Below, in pieces: positions 17,682 to 26,858 of a stretch of 61,186 bases of DNA. How positions within the stretch are numbered: position 1 is the stretch's first letter; each line of letters begins with the position of its first letter. The DNA is from Ramlibacter lithotrophicus (GTDB lineage Bacteria; Pseudomonadota; Gammaproteobacteria; Burkholderiales; Burkholderiaceae_C), in assembly GCF_012184415.1 (NCBI RefSeq), contig NZ_VTOX01000015.1, forward strand, positions 1 to 61,186, read 5' to 3'. The position numbers and the translations under genes are program-made. A model generated the notes under the pieces. That model ran no database searches and was not told the DNA's origin. It saw only the letters and a program-made list of their open reading frames with translations.

Positions 17682-18635
17682 ATGACTATGAGCATCAAGT
17701 ATCGGCCGCTGAAGGCGTTCCTGCTGGCGGTCCAGACCGGCTCCTTCACCCATGCAGCCGATCGGCTCGGCGTGACGCAGCCGTCGTTCACGGCGCTGAT
17801 CCGCGACCTCGAGGACATTCTCGGGGTGCGGCTGTTCGATCGGAACACCCGTGGCATTGCGCTCACCGCCGCCGGCAAGGACTTCCTGGCCCGGATCGAG
17901 CGCCCGGTGGCCGATCTCGAGGAGGCGTACCGCAGCATCCTGGACCTGGCTGCGGTGCGGCGCGGTTCTGTCGTGGTAGGGTCGTTGCCATCGACGTCGC
18001 TGACCCTGGTTCCCCCGGCGTTGAGGATGCTGCGGGCGGCGCATCCGACACTGCGCGTCCGGGTCGTGGAGGCCCACAACGACGACCTGGTGACGATGGT
18101 GCGCACCAACCAGATTGAATTCGCGATCGCGGCGATGCTTGCGCCGGCAGCAGACCTGGCGTTCCAGCCGTTGCTCGAGGACGCGTTCGCTGCGGTGTTC
18201 CCCGCCGGCCACGAGCTGGCCGCGCGACCGCGCCTGCACTGGCGCGACGTCGCTCCCCACGACCTGATCCTGCTGTCCCGGGGCTCCAGCGTGCGCGAGC
18301 TCTACGACGAGGCCATGGGGGATCGCCCCTCGACGGCGACGGCAGCCTCGCGGTACGACGTCACGCACATGACGACCGCGATCCGGCTGGTGCGCCAGGG
18401 ATTGGGCATCACCGTGCTCCCCTCGCTGGCATTGCCGGAGCTCGATCTCAAGGGCTTGCTGGCATGCAGGCTGGCGGACGCATCGGCCCGGCGAACCATC
18501 GGCGTCCTGCATCGCAAGGATCGAAGCCTCTCGGCGGCGGCGAGCGCTTTCGCGGCGCAGCTCGCCGCCGTGGCCGCCTCGGTGATCAGGGACGCTGGCG
18601 GGAAGGCCCGCAGCAAGCCCGCGGTTCCCCGTTAG
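17682..18635 (+). CDS. LysR-type transcriptional regulator
   Basis: 317 residues. The N-terminal winged helix-turn-helix spans about 8-65 (FTHAADRLGVTQPSFTALIR then LFDRNTRGIALT). The C-terminal periplasmic-binding-like effector domain runs from about 95. It is divergent from the catabolic operon and therefore its likely activator, responding to a pathway intermediate. A second in-frame ATG lies two codons downstream (17688), so the start is uncertain by two residues. Confidence 0.9.
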   Translation: MTMSIKYRPLKAFLLAVQTGSFTHAADRLGVTQPSFTALIRDLEDILGVRLFDRNTRGIALTAAGKDFLARIERPVADLEEAYRSILDLAAVRRGSVVVGSLPSTSLTLVPPALRMLRAAHPTLRVRVVEAHNDDLVTMVRTNQIEFAIAAMLAPAADLAFQPLLEDAFAAVFPAGHELAARPRLHWRDVAPHDLILLSRGSSVRELYDEAMGDRPSTATAASRYDVTHMTTAIRLVRQGLGITVLPSLALPELDLKGLLACRLADASARRTIGVLHRKDRSLSAAASAFAAQLAAVAASVIRDAGGKARSKPAVPR

Positions 18636-18660
18636 GAGCTGCGCTTTCTTCGTCCCCCGA

Positions 18661-19536
18661 TCACCTCCTCGGCGCCAGGATCTCCACCAGTTCGGGAATC
18701 AGCGCCTTGTCACCGGCGCGGCCCAGCGCGCGCTCGAGCGTCCCCAGCACCGCGGCGGCAATCTCCTTCTCAGCGCCGGCCTCTGCTGCCATGGCGTTGT
18801 AGTAGCCGAGGTCCTTGGCCGCATTGGCCACCGAGAAGCGCAGCCCGGAGACGTCGCGCGCCAGCAGGAAGGGCTTGAGGCGCTCCAGGGCGATGCCGCC
18901 GCCGCCGCCCTTGGCCAGCACGTCGACGAACACTTCGGGCGAAACGCCGCTCTGCTGTGCGCAGGCGGCAGCCTCCGCCAGCAGCGTCACCATGCCGAGC
19001 GAGACGTAGTTGTGCAGCAGCTTCATGCTGTGCCCGGCGCCGATGGGGCCGGCGTGCATGATGTTCTCGGCGAAGCAACGCAGCAGCGGCCGGCACTCCT
19101 CCAGCAGCGCCGCGTCGCCGCCCACCAGCAGGTTGAGGCGGCCCTCGGCGGCCTCCTTGGGCGTACGCGTCATCGGCGTGTCCAGGAAGCGGCCGCCCTT
19201 GGCCTGCACGGCCTGCGCCATGCGCGCCGTGGTGCCCGGGATCGAGGTCGAGCAATCGATCACGACGGTGCCCGCGCGCAGGCCCTTCAGCACACCGTCG
19301 GAACCGGTCAACACCGCTTCGACCTGCGGGGCGCCGGTCAGCACCAGGATCACCACGTCGGAGCGGGCGGCGAGCTCCGCCGCGCTGGTGAACGTGCGGG
19401 CGCCGCCCGCCTCCAGCGCATCCAGCGGCTGGTTGCCCGGGTGTTCGAGCACCGCCAGCTCGTAGCCGTGCTTCTGCACGTTGGTCGCGATGCCGTGGCC
19501 CATCATGCCGATGCCGACCATGCCGATGTTCTTCAT
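18661..19536 (-). CDS. NAD(P)-dependent beta-hydroxyacid dehydrogenase (GarR/3-hydroxyisobutyrate dehydrogenase family)
   Basis: 291 residues. The Rossmann motif is MVGIGMMGHGIA near the N-terminus. The substrate motif region is CSTSIPGTT (near residue 120), and the catalytic-lysine helix is GAGHSMKLLHNY. It is convergent with the LysR gene (25 bp apart) and stands alone, with its own promoter presumably in the 100 bp before 19536. It is a second family member beside the one at 8996-9910, with low similarity, so roles probably differ. Tartronate semialdehyde or 3-hydroxyisobutyrate are candidate substrates. Confidence 0.85.
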   Translation of the reverse strand: MKNIGMVGIGMMGHGIATNVQKHGYELAVLEHPGNQPLDALEAGGARTFTSAAELAARSDVVILVLTGAPQVEAVLTGSDGVLKGLRAGTVVIDCSTSIPGTTARMAQAVQAKGGRFLDTPMTRTPKEAAEGRLNLLVGGDAALLEECRPLLRCFAENIMHAGPIGAGHSMKLLHNYVSLGMVTLLAEAAACAQQSGVSPEVFVDVLAKGGGGGIALERLKPFLLARDVSGLRFSVANAAKDLGYYNAMAAEAGAEKEIAAAVLGTLERALGRAGDKALIPELVEILAPRR

Positions 19537-19636
19537 TGCAGTCTCCAGTGAGTGAGTTCGCCGGCCCCGCGGCGAAAACCGTCAGCATACCTGCCGGCGC
19601 AGCCGCGGCAGCGAGCGTTCTCCGCCGGAAGGCGTC

Positions 19637-20131
19637 TTACTTGACCCCCACGCCGTCGGTGATGCGGTAGTACAGGCCGTACTGGTCGTCCTCGAGCAGC
19701 GCGAACTTGCCTTCCACCACGACCGGGTCGAGCGTGTAAGGCACCGGCGTGCGGGTGCGCACCTCCACCATGCTCTCGGGCCCGCCGGGCACGCAGAAGC
19801 CGCACGACAGCGGCACCGACGTCAGCAGGAAGTGGGTCTGCTTCTCGCCCGGCTCCAGCGGCATCATGAAGCCCTGCACCCGCTGCGTCTTCTGGTGCAG
19901 CGCCTGCTGCGGCTTGTCGAAGACGGGCAGCACCTTGTTCTTCTCGGTCTTCGTCTTCACGGCCGTCAGCAGCGACCACGGCACCACGTCGGAGCGTGCC
20001 GGCAACGGCGCGAACGGGCTGTTCGGGTCGTGGATGCCGGGGCCGGTGCCCAGCGGCACCGGTGCGCTCAACTGCGCTGCGGCGGACACGGCGATGAGGA
20101 TGGCGGCAAGGCCGGCGGCGGCTCGTTTCAT
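19637..20131 (-). CDS. DUF3299-family secreted protein
   Basis: 164 residues from the ATG at 20131. The Sec signal peptide is MKRAAAGLAAILIAVSAAAQ. The DUF3299 core includes PLEPGEKQTHFLLTSVP followed by SCGFC. The function is unknown. Neighbouring permease and ATPase genes mark it as the periplasmic accessory of the ABC system; the two cysteines could bind metal. From memory, similar triplets in Pseudomonas (PA4064-PA4066) are Zur-regulated. Its start is 8 bp after the permease stop. Confidence 0.8.
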   Translation of the reverse strand: MKRAAAGLAAILIAVSAAAQLSAPVPLGTGPGIHDPNSPFAPLPARSDVVPWSLLTAVKTKTEKNKVLPVFDKPQQALHQKTQRVQGFMMPLEPGEKQTHFLLTSVPLSCGFCVPGGPESMVEVRTRTPVPYTLDPVVVEGKFALLEDDQYGLYYRITDGVGVK

Positions 20132-20139
20132 GGGGGGCT

Positions 20140-21345
20140 TCACCTGGGATTGAGCAATTCTGCGACATCGACGCGGTAGGCGCTGACGGCGGGGATCAGC
20201 GCGGCGAGCGTCGCCACGATCAGAGCGGCGGCCGGGATCCAGAGTTCCTCGGCGAGCCAGAGCCGCCCCGTCACGGGCAGCGAACGCTGGGCCTCCAGCA
20301 TGGCACCGACCAGCCCGGCCAGCGCATGGCCGGCGGCCAGCCCCAGCGCCGACGCCAGCAGTGCCAGCCACCAGGCCTCGCACAGCAGCAGCGCCGCCAC
20401 CTTGGCCGGGCGCGCGCCGAGCATGCGCAGCATCGCGAGATCGGCCCGCCGCTCGCGCACCGCGTTCCACAAGGCGATGAAGACGCCCAGGGCCGCCGTC
20501 AGCAGCAGCACCGCGCCGAAGCCGCGCAGCACGTCGGAGCCCACGCCCACCATCCGCAGCAGGCGCGAGACCTCCACCGCCGGGGCCGCGGCCTGCATGG
20601 CGGTGCTCGCGTTCACGAACCGCGGAAAGCTCACGGCGGCCAGCGGCGTCTTGTACTTGATCAGCGCCATGGTGACTTCGCGCTTCTCGTCCTGGGCGTG
20701 CGCCTTCCCGTCGGACGGCTGCGGAGTGTGCTCGTGCACCTCCCACACCGATTCGGTCGACGTCAGGACCAGGCGGTCGGCCACGCAGCCGCAAGGCTCG
20801 AGCACGCCCGTCACCTGGTACGGGTGTTCGCCGTGGCCCGCCCCGCCGCCGCCAGCGATGCCGTGGCTGCCGGCAAAGCTGTTGCCGGCCCGCAGGCCCG
20901 TGTCCTGCGCCACGTGGGCGCCAATCACGGCTTCGAGCGGCGCCTGCCAGGCACGCCCATGGTCCAGCGTCAGCCGGTAATGGGCGAGGTAATCGGCGTT
21001 GGTGCCGACGATGCGGAAACCGCGGAAGCTGTCGCCGAGGCTGAGCGGAATCAGTTTCGCGACGTGCGGATGGCGCGCAAGCCTTTCCACCTCCGCCAGC
21101 GGGATGTTGCCGGGCGGCACGTCGATGTGGAACACGCCCGCCAGGATCAGCTGCATCGGGCTGCCCTTGGCGCCCACTACCACGTCGATGCCGGCGAGGT
21201 CGCGCTCGAAGGCGCGGTCGACCTGCTCGCTGGCCAGCAGCACGAAGGTCATCGATGCCAGTCCCAGCGTGAGCAGCAGCAGGTTGAGCAGCGCGGCGAG
21301 CGGGCGCGACCAGAGGTAGCGGAACGACAGCGCGAGCGTCTTCAC
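20140..21345 (-). CDS. MacB/FtsX-type ABC transporter permease with His-rich periplasmic loop
   Basis: 401 residues with four predicted transmembrane segments: one N-terminal (LLNLLLLTLGLASMTFVLLA), then a large periplasmic domain of about 220 residues, then three C-terminal. The periplasmic domain contains clustered histidines (GAGHGEHPY and VHEHTPQPSDGKAHAQD), suggestive of metal binding. MacB-type permeases couple cytoplasmic ATP hydrolysis to periplasmic work rather than classical transport. It overlaps the ATPase gene by 4 bp. Confidence 0.85.
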   Translation of the reverse strand: MKTLALSFRYLWSRPLAALLNLLLLTLGLASMTFVLLASEQVDRAFERDLAGIDVVVGAKGSPMQLILAGVFHIDVPPGNIPLAEVERLARHPHVAKLIPLSLGDSFRGFRIVGTNADYLAHYRLTLDHGRAWQAPLEAVIGAHVAQDTGLRAGNSFAGSHGIAGGGGAGHGEHPYQVTGVLEPCGCVADRLVLTSTESVWEVHEHTPQPSDGKAHAQDEKREVTMALIKYKTPLAAVSFPRFVNASTAMQAAAPAVEVSRLLRMVGVGSDVLRGFGAVLLLTAALGVFIALWNAVRERRADLAMLRMLGARPAKVAALLLCEAWWLALLASALGLAAGHALAGLVGAMLEAQRSLPVTGRLWLAEELWIPAAALIVATLAALIPAVSAYRVDVAELLNPR

Positions 21346-22007
21346 GCGACGGCCTCGCGCGCGGCAACCGGCGCCGCCAGCAGGTAGACCGAGGCGCCGG
21401 GCAGCGCGTCCTGCACGCGCCTGTCGTGCGTGGCGACAACGAGCGTGGCCTCGCAGCGGGCGGCCGCCTCGCGCAGCAACTTCACGGCGCTGGCGGCGGC
21501 GACATCGTCGAGGCTGGCGGTCGGCTCGTCGGCGAGGATCACGCGCGGGCTCATGAGGACGCTGCGCGCCAGCGCCACCCGCTGCGCCTGTCCGCCCGAG
21601 AGTTGCGACGGCCGCCGGTGCGCGAGCTCGGCCACGCCCAGCGCCTCGAGCGCCCGCTGCACGGCGGCGCCGTCCTCGGGCAGCCCCGCGGCATAGAACG
21701 CGAGCCCCAGGTTGCCAGCTACGGTGAGCGCCTGGCTCAGGTGCAGCCGCTGCGGCAGGAAGCCGAGGTGGCGCGAGCGCCAGCGGTCGCGGGCCGCGCC
21801 GGCGAGATCGCCCAGCGGTTGCCCCGCGACGACCATCTCACCCGCGGCCGGCGTGAGCAACCCCGCCGCCAGCGACAGCCAGGTCGACTTGCCCGTGCCG
21901 GAATTGCCGCGCAGCAGCAGCGTCCCGCCTTGTGGCACCGACACGTCCGGGAAGGACAGGTCCGGCCCGCCGGCGTAGGCGTAGCGCAGCGCTCGCGTCC
22001 GGATCAC
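21342..22007 (-). CDS. ABC transporter ATP-binding protein (LolD/MacB type)
   Basis: 221 residues from GTG 22007; the GTGA overlaps the msrA stop, which decides the start. Walker A is GNSGTGKST, the signature LSGGQAQRVALARS, and Walker B VILADEPTASLD. It is the ATPase partner of the permease encoded next. Confidence 0.9.
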   Translation of the reverse strand: MIRTRALRYAYAGGPDLSFPDVSVPQGGTLLLRGNSGTGKSTWLSLAAGLLTPAAGEMVVAGQPLGDLAGAARDRWRSRHLGFLPQRLHLSQALTVAGNLGLAFYAAGLPEDGAAVQRALEALGVAELAHRRPSQLSGGQAQRVALARSVLMSPRVILADEPTASLDDVAAASAVKLLREAAARCEATLVVATHDRRVQDALPGASVYLLAAPVAAREAVA

Positions 22008-22546
22008 GCTTTCACCAGGTCGACAAAGGTCTTGCGGAACTTGGCCACCTTGGGCGCGGCCACGGCCATGCAATAGCCCTGGTGCGGGTTCTTCTCGAAG
22101 AAGTCCTGGTGGTACTCCTCGGCCGGCCAGTAGTTGGCCAGCGGCAGCACCTCCGTGACGATGGGCCGCCCGAACAGCTTGTCCTCGCCCATCTGCCGGA
22201 TCATTTCCTGCGCCACCCGCTGCTGTTCTTCCGTCGTGTAGTAGATGCCGCTGCGGTACTGGGTGCCGGTGTCGGCGCCTTGCCGGTTCAGCGTCGTGGG
22301 GTCGTGGATGACGAAGAAGACTTCCAGGATCTGGCGCACGCTGATCTGCGCCGGGTCGTAGGTGAGCTTGACCACCTCGTTGTGGCCCGTCGTCCCGGTG
22401 CACACCTGCTCGTAACTCGGCCGCTCGACGGTGCCGTTGCTGTAGCCGGACTCGACGTCGGTCACGCCGCGCACCTTGACGTAGACCGCTTCGGTGCACC
22501 AGAAGCAGCCGCCGCCGAGGACGATCGTTTCGAGCGCAGTGGACAT
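22004..22546 (-). CDS. msrA: Peptide methionine sulfoxide reductase MsrA
   Basis: 180 residues with the hallmark GCFWC (C14 nucleophile, C17). The downstream motifs GYSNG, TGHNEVVKL and EYHQDFF are present. It reduces the S-form of methionine sulfoxide in oxidised proteins. There is no signal peptide, so it is cytoplasmic. Its stop codon overlaps the start of the ABC ATPase gene (GTGA), linking oxidative repair to that transporter in one operon. Confidence 0.95.
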   Translation of the reverse strand: MSTALETIVLGGGCFWCTEAVYVKVRGVTDVESGYSNGTVERPSYEQVCTGTTGHNEVVKLTYDPAQISVRQILEVFFVIHDPTTLNRQGADTGTQYRSGIYYTTEEQQRVAQEMIRQMGEDKLFGRPIVTEVLPLANYWPAEEYHQDFFEKNPHQGYCMAVAAPKVAKFRKTFVDLVKA

Positions 22547-22614
22547 GGATGACTCCTTGCTGAAGAAGCGCCATCGTAGCGGCGGCGTCCGGGCGCTTCA
22601 CCGCGCCCCCTCGA

Positions 22615-23472
22615 TCACCCCTCGTAGCGCTTGCCGGTCGCCATCAGGTCGGGCGTTCCGATCAGGCCGTTGAGCTGGTCGAAGTCCAGCATCCGGCCGC
22701 GCCACGGCGCCGTCGTGCCGTGCTGGCGCAGGCTCGCGTAATAGCCTTGCAGCGTGTGCGCCACGGCCCGCGCCGTGCCGCCTGGAAAGATGACGATGCG
22801 AAAGCCCCGTCGCCCCAGTTCCCCCGCGTCCTGCACCGGTGTCTTGCCGCCCTCGACCATGTTGGCCAGCAGCGGCACGCGCTGCGAGAAGCGGGCGCAG
22901 GCCGCGTCCATGTGTTCCGGCGAGCGCAGGGCTTCGACGAACAGCGCGTCGACGCCGCACTCGAGGTAGCGTTCGGCGCGCTCCAGCGCCGCCTCGAGGC
23001 CTTCCACCGCCAAGGCGTCTGTGCGCGCCAGGATCAGCGTTTCCGGGGAGCGCCGGGCATCGAGCGCCGCCCGCAACTTGCCCTGCATTTCGGCAACCGG
23101 TACCACGCCCTTGCCGTCGAGATGGCCACAGCGCTTGGGAAAGGTCTGGTCCTCCAGCTGGATCATGGCGGCGCCGGCGCGCTCGAACTCGCGCACGGTG
23201 CGCTGCGTGTTGAGCGCATTGCCGAAGCCGGTGTCGGCGTCGACGATCACCGGCAGCCGCACGCGGTCGGTGACGAGCGCCAACGTCTGCGCGACCTCTG
23301 TTGCCGTCGTCAAGCCGACGTCGGAGCGGCCCAGCCGCGTGTAGGCGATGGAGGCGCCGGAAAGGTACAGCGCCTCGAAGCCGGCCTGTTCCGCGATAAG
23401 CGCGCTGAACGCGTCGTAGATGCCGGGTGCGAGCAGCGGTTGCGCCGACTGCAGGCGTTGCCGCAAGGTCAT
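22615..23472 (-). CDS. C-C lyase of the isocitrate lyase / PEP mutase superfamily
   Basis: 285 residues. The metal-binding motif DADTG is at 78-82. The lyase hallmark KRCGH is at 113-117 with catalytic C115, which distinguishes C-C lyases (methylisocitrate lyase, 2,3-dimethylmalate lyase) from PEP mutases. It cleaves a 2-hydroxydicarboxylate to a 2-oxoacid plus a carboxylic acid. It is the last gene of the 11-gene operon, with an ATGA overlap to the flavoprotein gene. Together with the aconitase-type hydratase upstream it resembles the end of the nicotinate fermentation pathway (DmdAB, Dml). An oxaloacetate decarboxylase role is the main alternative. Confidence 0.85.
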   Translation of the reverse strand: MTLRQRLQSAQPLLAPGIYDAFSALIAEQAGFEALYLSGASIAYTRLGRSDVGLTTATEVAQTLALVTDRVRLPVIVDADTGFGNALNTQRTVREFERAGAAMIQLEDQTFPKRCGHLDGKGVVPVAEMQGKLRAALDARRSPETLILARTDALAVEGLEAALERAERYLECGVDALFVEALRSPEHMDAACARFSQRVPLLANMVEGGKTPVQDAGELGRRGFRIVIFPGGTARAVAHTLQGYYASLRQHGTTAPWRGRMLDFDQLNGLIGTPDLMATGKRYEG

Positions 23473-24875
23473 GTCGATTCCTTGGCTGAAAGCAGTTGGG
23501 CCGCCGTGGCGGCCGAGATCGCGCCGCCGGCAACGGCGCTGAGCAAGCCGTTGCCCGAAAGATAGCCCCACACGGCGTTGCCCGAGACGCCGCGCGCCGC
23601 GCCGCCGGCGGCCAGCAGGTTGGGCCAGGGCGAGCCGTCCTGCCGCAGCACGCGGCAGTGCGCGTCGATGTCCAGGCCGCCCTGGGTGTGGAACAGCGCG
23701 CCGGTCACCTTCACCGCGTGGTAGGGCGGCGCGAGGGCGCGTGCGAAGCGCCGGCCGTCGTCCGCGACCGCCCCCGGCCTCACGCCGTCCAGCGTCGCCT
23801 GCAGGACGGCGGGGTCGCAGCCGATCATCGCGGCCAGATCGGCGACGTTCGCAGCGGTGCGCACGGCGCCCGCCGCCCGCGCCTCCACAAAATCCGGAAA
23901 CTGCTGCGCGAATTGAAGCAGCGGCGTGTCGAAGACGTCCCACGCGATGCCGCCGGGCTGCGCCAGCACCTGCACCGCGGCCTCCGAATAGCCCTGCGTC
24001 TCGTCGTGGAAGCGCCGGCCCTGCGCATTGACCTGGATTCCGCCTTCCGTCATCAAGGCCCACGAGATCAGGATTCCTTGCGCCTCGGCCCACGAGCCAT
24101 GGCCCTGGTAGCCGCCGAGGTCCGCCAGCCGCGCCGCCAGCGCCCGCCCCCACGCGATGGCGCTGCCGTCGTTGCCGGCATGGCCGCCGAAGGTGGCATC
24201 GGCCATCTCGGGCAGCAGTTCACGCACCAGTTCGCGGTTGCCGCCGAAGCCGTTGCAGGCCAGCACCAGCACGTCGCAGCGCAGATGCTCGGTCGTGCCA
24301 TCGGGGCGCACGAAACCCAGGCCCACGGCCGCGCCGTCCTGCATCCACAGCTGCGTGACCCGTGCCTGGGTGATCACCGGTACCTCCGCGGCATCGGCGG
24401 CGCGGCGCAGGCGCTGCATCAGGCCGGCGCCGGTGCGCTCCGGCACGGCGTGCATCCGCGGCCTGGTGTGGCCCGGATAGAGAAAGCCTTCCAGCACCTC
24501 GAACTGCAATCCGTGCCCACCGGCCAACGCGTCGAGGGCCGGAGCGATGGCCCGCGCGTAGGCCTCGACGAGGTGGGGCGCCGCCGTGCCGCGGGCCTTG
24601 GCCTGGATGTCGGCGGCGAATCGCTCCGCGCTGTCTTCGATGCCTTGCGCGCGCTGCGCGGTGGTCCCCGCGGCGGGAATGAAACCCGAGGAGAGTGCGG
24701 TGGAGCCAGCAGGCGCCGCGTCGCGCTCCAGCACGACGCATTCCCGGGAGCGGCCGGCCAGCATCAATGCACTGGTGAGCCCGCAGGCGCCGGCGCCGAC
24801 GATCGCCACCGGTACCTGCGGCGCGTCGGCGGGCATTGGCCCCGCGCAGACCTCAGGCGCCACTTCCGCCGCCAT
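23469..24875 (-). CDS. FAD-dependent oxidoreductase (fumarate reductase / ketosteroid dehydrogenase fold)
   Basis: 468 residues. The dinucleotide-binding motif VAIVGAGACGLTSALML is near residue 25, followed by LSSGFIPAAGT. The C-terminal FAD site has HTQGGLDID and AAGGAARGVSG...GNGLLSA. No signal peptide, so it is cytoplasmic. The family reduces or forms C=C bonds alpha-beta to a carbonyl or carboxylate. In this operon it could prepare or consume an unsaturated acid handled by the hydratase. It starts 4 bp after the amidohydrolase stop. Confidence 0.8.
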   Translation of the reverse strand: MAAEVAPEVCAGPMPADAPQVPVAIVGAGACGLTSALMLAGRSRECVVLERDAAPAGSTALSSGFIPAAGTTAQRAQGIEDSAERFAADIQAKARGTAAPHLVEAYARAIAPALDALAGGHGLQFEVLEGFLYPGHTRPRMHAVPERTGAGLMQRLRRAADAAEVPVITQARVTQLWMQDGAAVGLGFVRPDGTTEHLRCDVLVLACNGFGGNRELVRELLPEMADATFGGHAGNDGSAIAWGRALAARLADLGGYQGHGSWAEAQGILISWALMTEGGIQVNAQGRRFHDETQGYSEAAVQVLAQPGGIAWDVFDTPLLQFAQQFPDFVEARAAGAVRTAANVADLAAMIGCDPAVLQATLDGVRPGAVADDGRRFARALAPPYHAVKVTGALFHTQGGLDIDAHCRVLRQDGSPWPNLLAAGGAARGVSGNAVWGYLSGNGLLSAVAGGAISAATAAQLLSAKEST

Positions 24876-24879
24876 CGCT

Positions 24880-26352
24880 TCAGGCCGTGGGACGGAACAG
24901 GTACTGGCCGTCCGGTTTGCCGATCACCCGGCCGTCCTGGCAGATCAGCGTCCCGCGCAGGAAGGTCTCCTCGACCCGCGCGGACAGCTCCAGCCCCTCG
25001 AACGGCGTGTAGCCCTGGGTCGAGGGCGAGTCCTTGGCCGAGATGGTCCAGGTGCGCGCCGGATCGACCAGCGCGAGGTCGGCGTCGTACCCTTCCGCGA
25101 TGTCGCCCTTGCTGTTGAGGCCGAAGCGCTGCGCCGCGTTCCAGCTCGTCACCCTGGCCATGTGGTTGTAGCTCATGCCGCGGCGCGTGCCTTCGCTCAC
25201 CAGCGCCGGCAGCAGGTACTCGGTGCCGCCGAAGCCGCTCTTGGCCATCCAGATGTTGCCGAAGTAGCGCTTGGGAATCTTGGTCTCGTGGCGGCAGCAC
25301 GCGTGGTCGCTCACCACCCAGTCCAGCTCCTCGGCCAGCAGCGCATTCCACAGGAATTCGACGTCGGCGCGGGGACGGATCGGCGGATTCACCTTGGCCA
25401 GTTCCGCCGCCGGGCTGTCGATGTCGAGCATCAGGTGGCCGATGGTGACCTCGCGCTTGAAGTCGATGTGCGGGAACACGTCGGCCATCATCAGCGCCGC
25501 CTGCACCGCCTTGCGCGACGACAGGTGCAGCAGGTTGATGTTGGGCAGCGCCGTCTCGTTGGCGAGGTAGCTGGCGATGAACACGGCCAGCCCTTCCGAA
25601 TGCTGCGGCCGCGACGCGCTGTAGGCCGCCAGCCCGGAGAGCGACTTGTCCTTCTCCACCAGCTTGGTGTAGGCCGTCATGATCTCGGCCGTCTCGCAGT
25701 GCAGCGACAGCGAGATCTGGTGCGCGCGGTCCGGCAGCTTCTCGCGGGCGGCCTGGATGGCGCGCATGACGAACTCGAAATGGGCGTAGTCGTAGCGCTC
25801 GCCCTCCCCGATCATCAGGAACTCGCGCTGGCTGTCGCTGGCGCCGTGCAGGCCGTGCGAGCCGTAGAACATGAAGATCTTGAAGCTGGCGACGCCGAAC
25901 TTCTCGATCAGGGTCTCGATCTCGGTGTTGTGCGTGCTGTCCATTGGCGCCAGGTGGAAGCCGTAGTCCACGTGGAAGCGCCCTTTCGACAGCTCCAGCA
26001 CCTCGGGATAGAAATCGCGGTACGGCCCGCCCTTGTTCAGGTAGTACTGGCCGGTGCGGAAGTAATTCAGGCTGGACGTGACGCCCCCCATCGCCGCCGC
26101 CTTGCTCTCGCTGACGGCGTCCTCGACCAGCGGCGAGTAGATGCCGCTGTGCATGTGCGCGTCGACGACGCCGGGAAACGCCAGCCGGCCCTTGCCGTCG
26201 TGCACCGTCTTCGCCAGGGACGGGTCGATGCCCGGCGCCACCTTGGCGAACTTGCCGCCGGCGATGGCGATGTCGGACTCGTGCACCGTGTTGCCGTGGG
26301 GCCGCACCACGCGCACGTTCCTGATCAGCAGGTCATAGACGGGAGCGCTCAT
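24880..26352 (-). CDS. Cyclic amidohydrolase (hydantoinase/dihydroorotase/allantoinase superfamily)
   Basis: 490 residues from ATG 26352 (ATGA overlap with the hydratase small subunit). The binuclear metal site is complete: DAHMHSG (two His), a candidate carboxylated lysine in ASFKIFMFYGS, H in SLHCE, H in LLHLSS, and D in VVSDHACC. It hydrolyses a cyclic amide, imide or ureide. Allantoinase is possible, but none of the other purine-catabolic genes is present, and the neighbours process carbon acids. Ring opening of an N-heterocycle, as by enamidase in nicotinate fermentation, fits the context better (inference). Confidence 0.85.
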   Translation of the reverse strand: MSAPVYDLLIRNVRVVRPHGNTVHESDIAIAGGKFAKVAPGIDPSLAKTVHDGKGRLAFPGVVDAHMHSGIYSPLVEDAVSESKAAAMGGVTSSLNYFRTGQYYLNKGGPYRDFYPEVLELSKGRFHVDYGFHLAPMDSTHNTEIETLIEKFGVASFKIFMFYGSHGLHGASDSQREFLMIGEGERYDYAHFEFVMRAIQAAREKLPDRAHQISLSLHCETAEIMTAYTKLVEKDKSLSGLAAYSASRPQHSEGLAVFIASYLANETALPNINLLHLSSRKAVQAALMMADVFPHIDFKREVTIGHLMLDIDSPAAELAKVNPPIRPRADVEFLWNALLAEELDWVVSDHACCRHETKIPKRYFGNIWMAKSGFGGTEYLLPALVSEGTRRGMSYNHMARVTSWNAAQRFGLNSKGDIAEGYDADLALVDPARTWTISAKDSPSTQGYTPFEGLELSARVEETFLRGTLICQDGRVIGKPDGQYLFRPTA

Positions 26353-26858
26353 GGGGTGGTCCTCCGTGAAGAGCGTTGTTGCAACTGCGCGAGCAGGCCC
26401 CCGGCCGCGACCATGTCGAGCAGGAACCCGGGAATCGGCTGGGTGGGCAGCAGCTCGCCGCCCGGACGCACGATGCGCCCGGCCGCGGCGTCGAAATCGA
26501 TGCGCTCGCCCTCGGTGATCTCTTCGGCCCGCTCGCACGTGAGCAGCAGCAGCCCGACATTGAATGCGTTGCGGAAATACAGGCCGCTGAAGGACGGCGC
26601 CACGACGGCGGCGAGCCCCAGGTGCACCAGCGCCGAAGCAGCCTGCTCGCGCGACGAGCCGATGCCGAAGTCGGGGCCCGCCACCAGCACGTCGCCGGGC
26701 CGCACGCCGGCGGCGAAGTCCGGGCGCACCGATTCCAGGCAATGGCGCGCGACGACCTCGATGCCGTGCTTCATCGCATGGCCGGGCGCCAGCTGGTCGG
26801 TATCGACCTGCGCGCCGACCCGCCACACGCGCGCACCGGCGGCGGCAATGGCGGTCAT
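26349..26858 (-). CDS. Aconitase-family hydratase small subunit (LeuD/DmdB-like)
   Basis: 169 residues. The swivel-domain motif GPDFGIGSSREQAASAL and the segment PSFSGLYFRNAFNVGLLLL are characteristic of LeuD-type small subunits, and VDTDQLAPG is near the N-terminus. It pairs with the large subunit encoded directly upstream (4-bp overlap). The context argues against leucine synthesis, because no leuA or leuB is present and catabolic genes surround it. Confidence 0.9.
   Translation of the reverse strand: MTAIAAAGARVWRVGAQVDTDQLAPGHAMKHGIEVVARHCLESVRPDFAAGVRPGDVLVAGPDFGIGSSREQAASALVHLGLAAVVAPSFSGLYFRNAFNVGLLLLTCERAEEITEGERIDFDAAAGRIVRPGGELLPTQPIPGFLLDMVAAGGLLAQLQQRSSRRTTP

Noticed and set aside
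20132..21439. Extension of the DUF3299 frame upstream through the permease gene
   Set aside because: The upstream part is Arg/Pro/Ala-rich antiphase sequence over a well-supported permease; the real protein starts at 20131 with a signal peptide.
23496..25118. Long plus-strand frame across the flavoprotein and amidohydrolase genes
   Set aside because: It is His/Arg/Gln-rich and antisense to two enzymes with complete active-site motifs.
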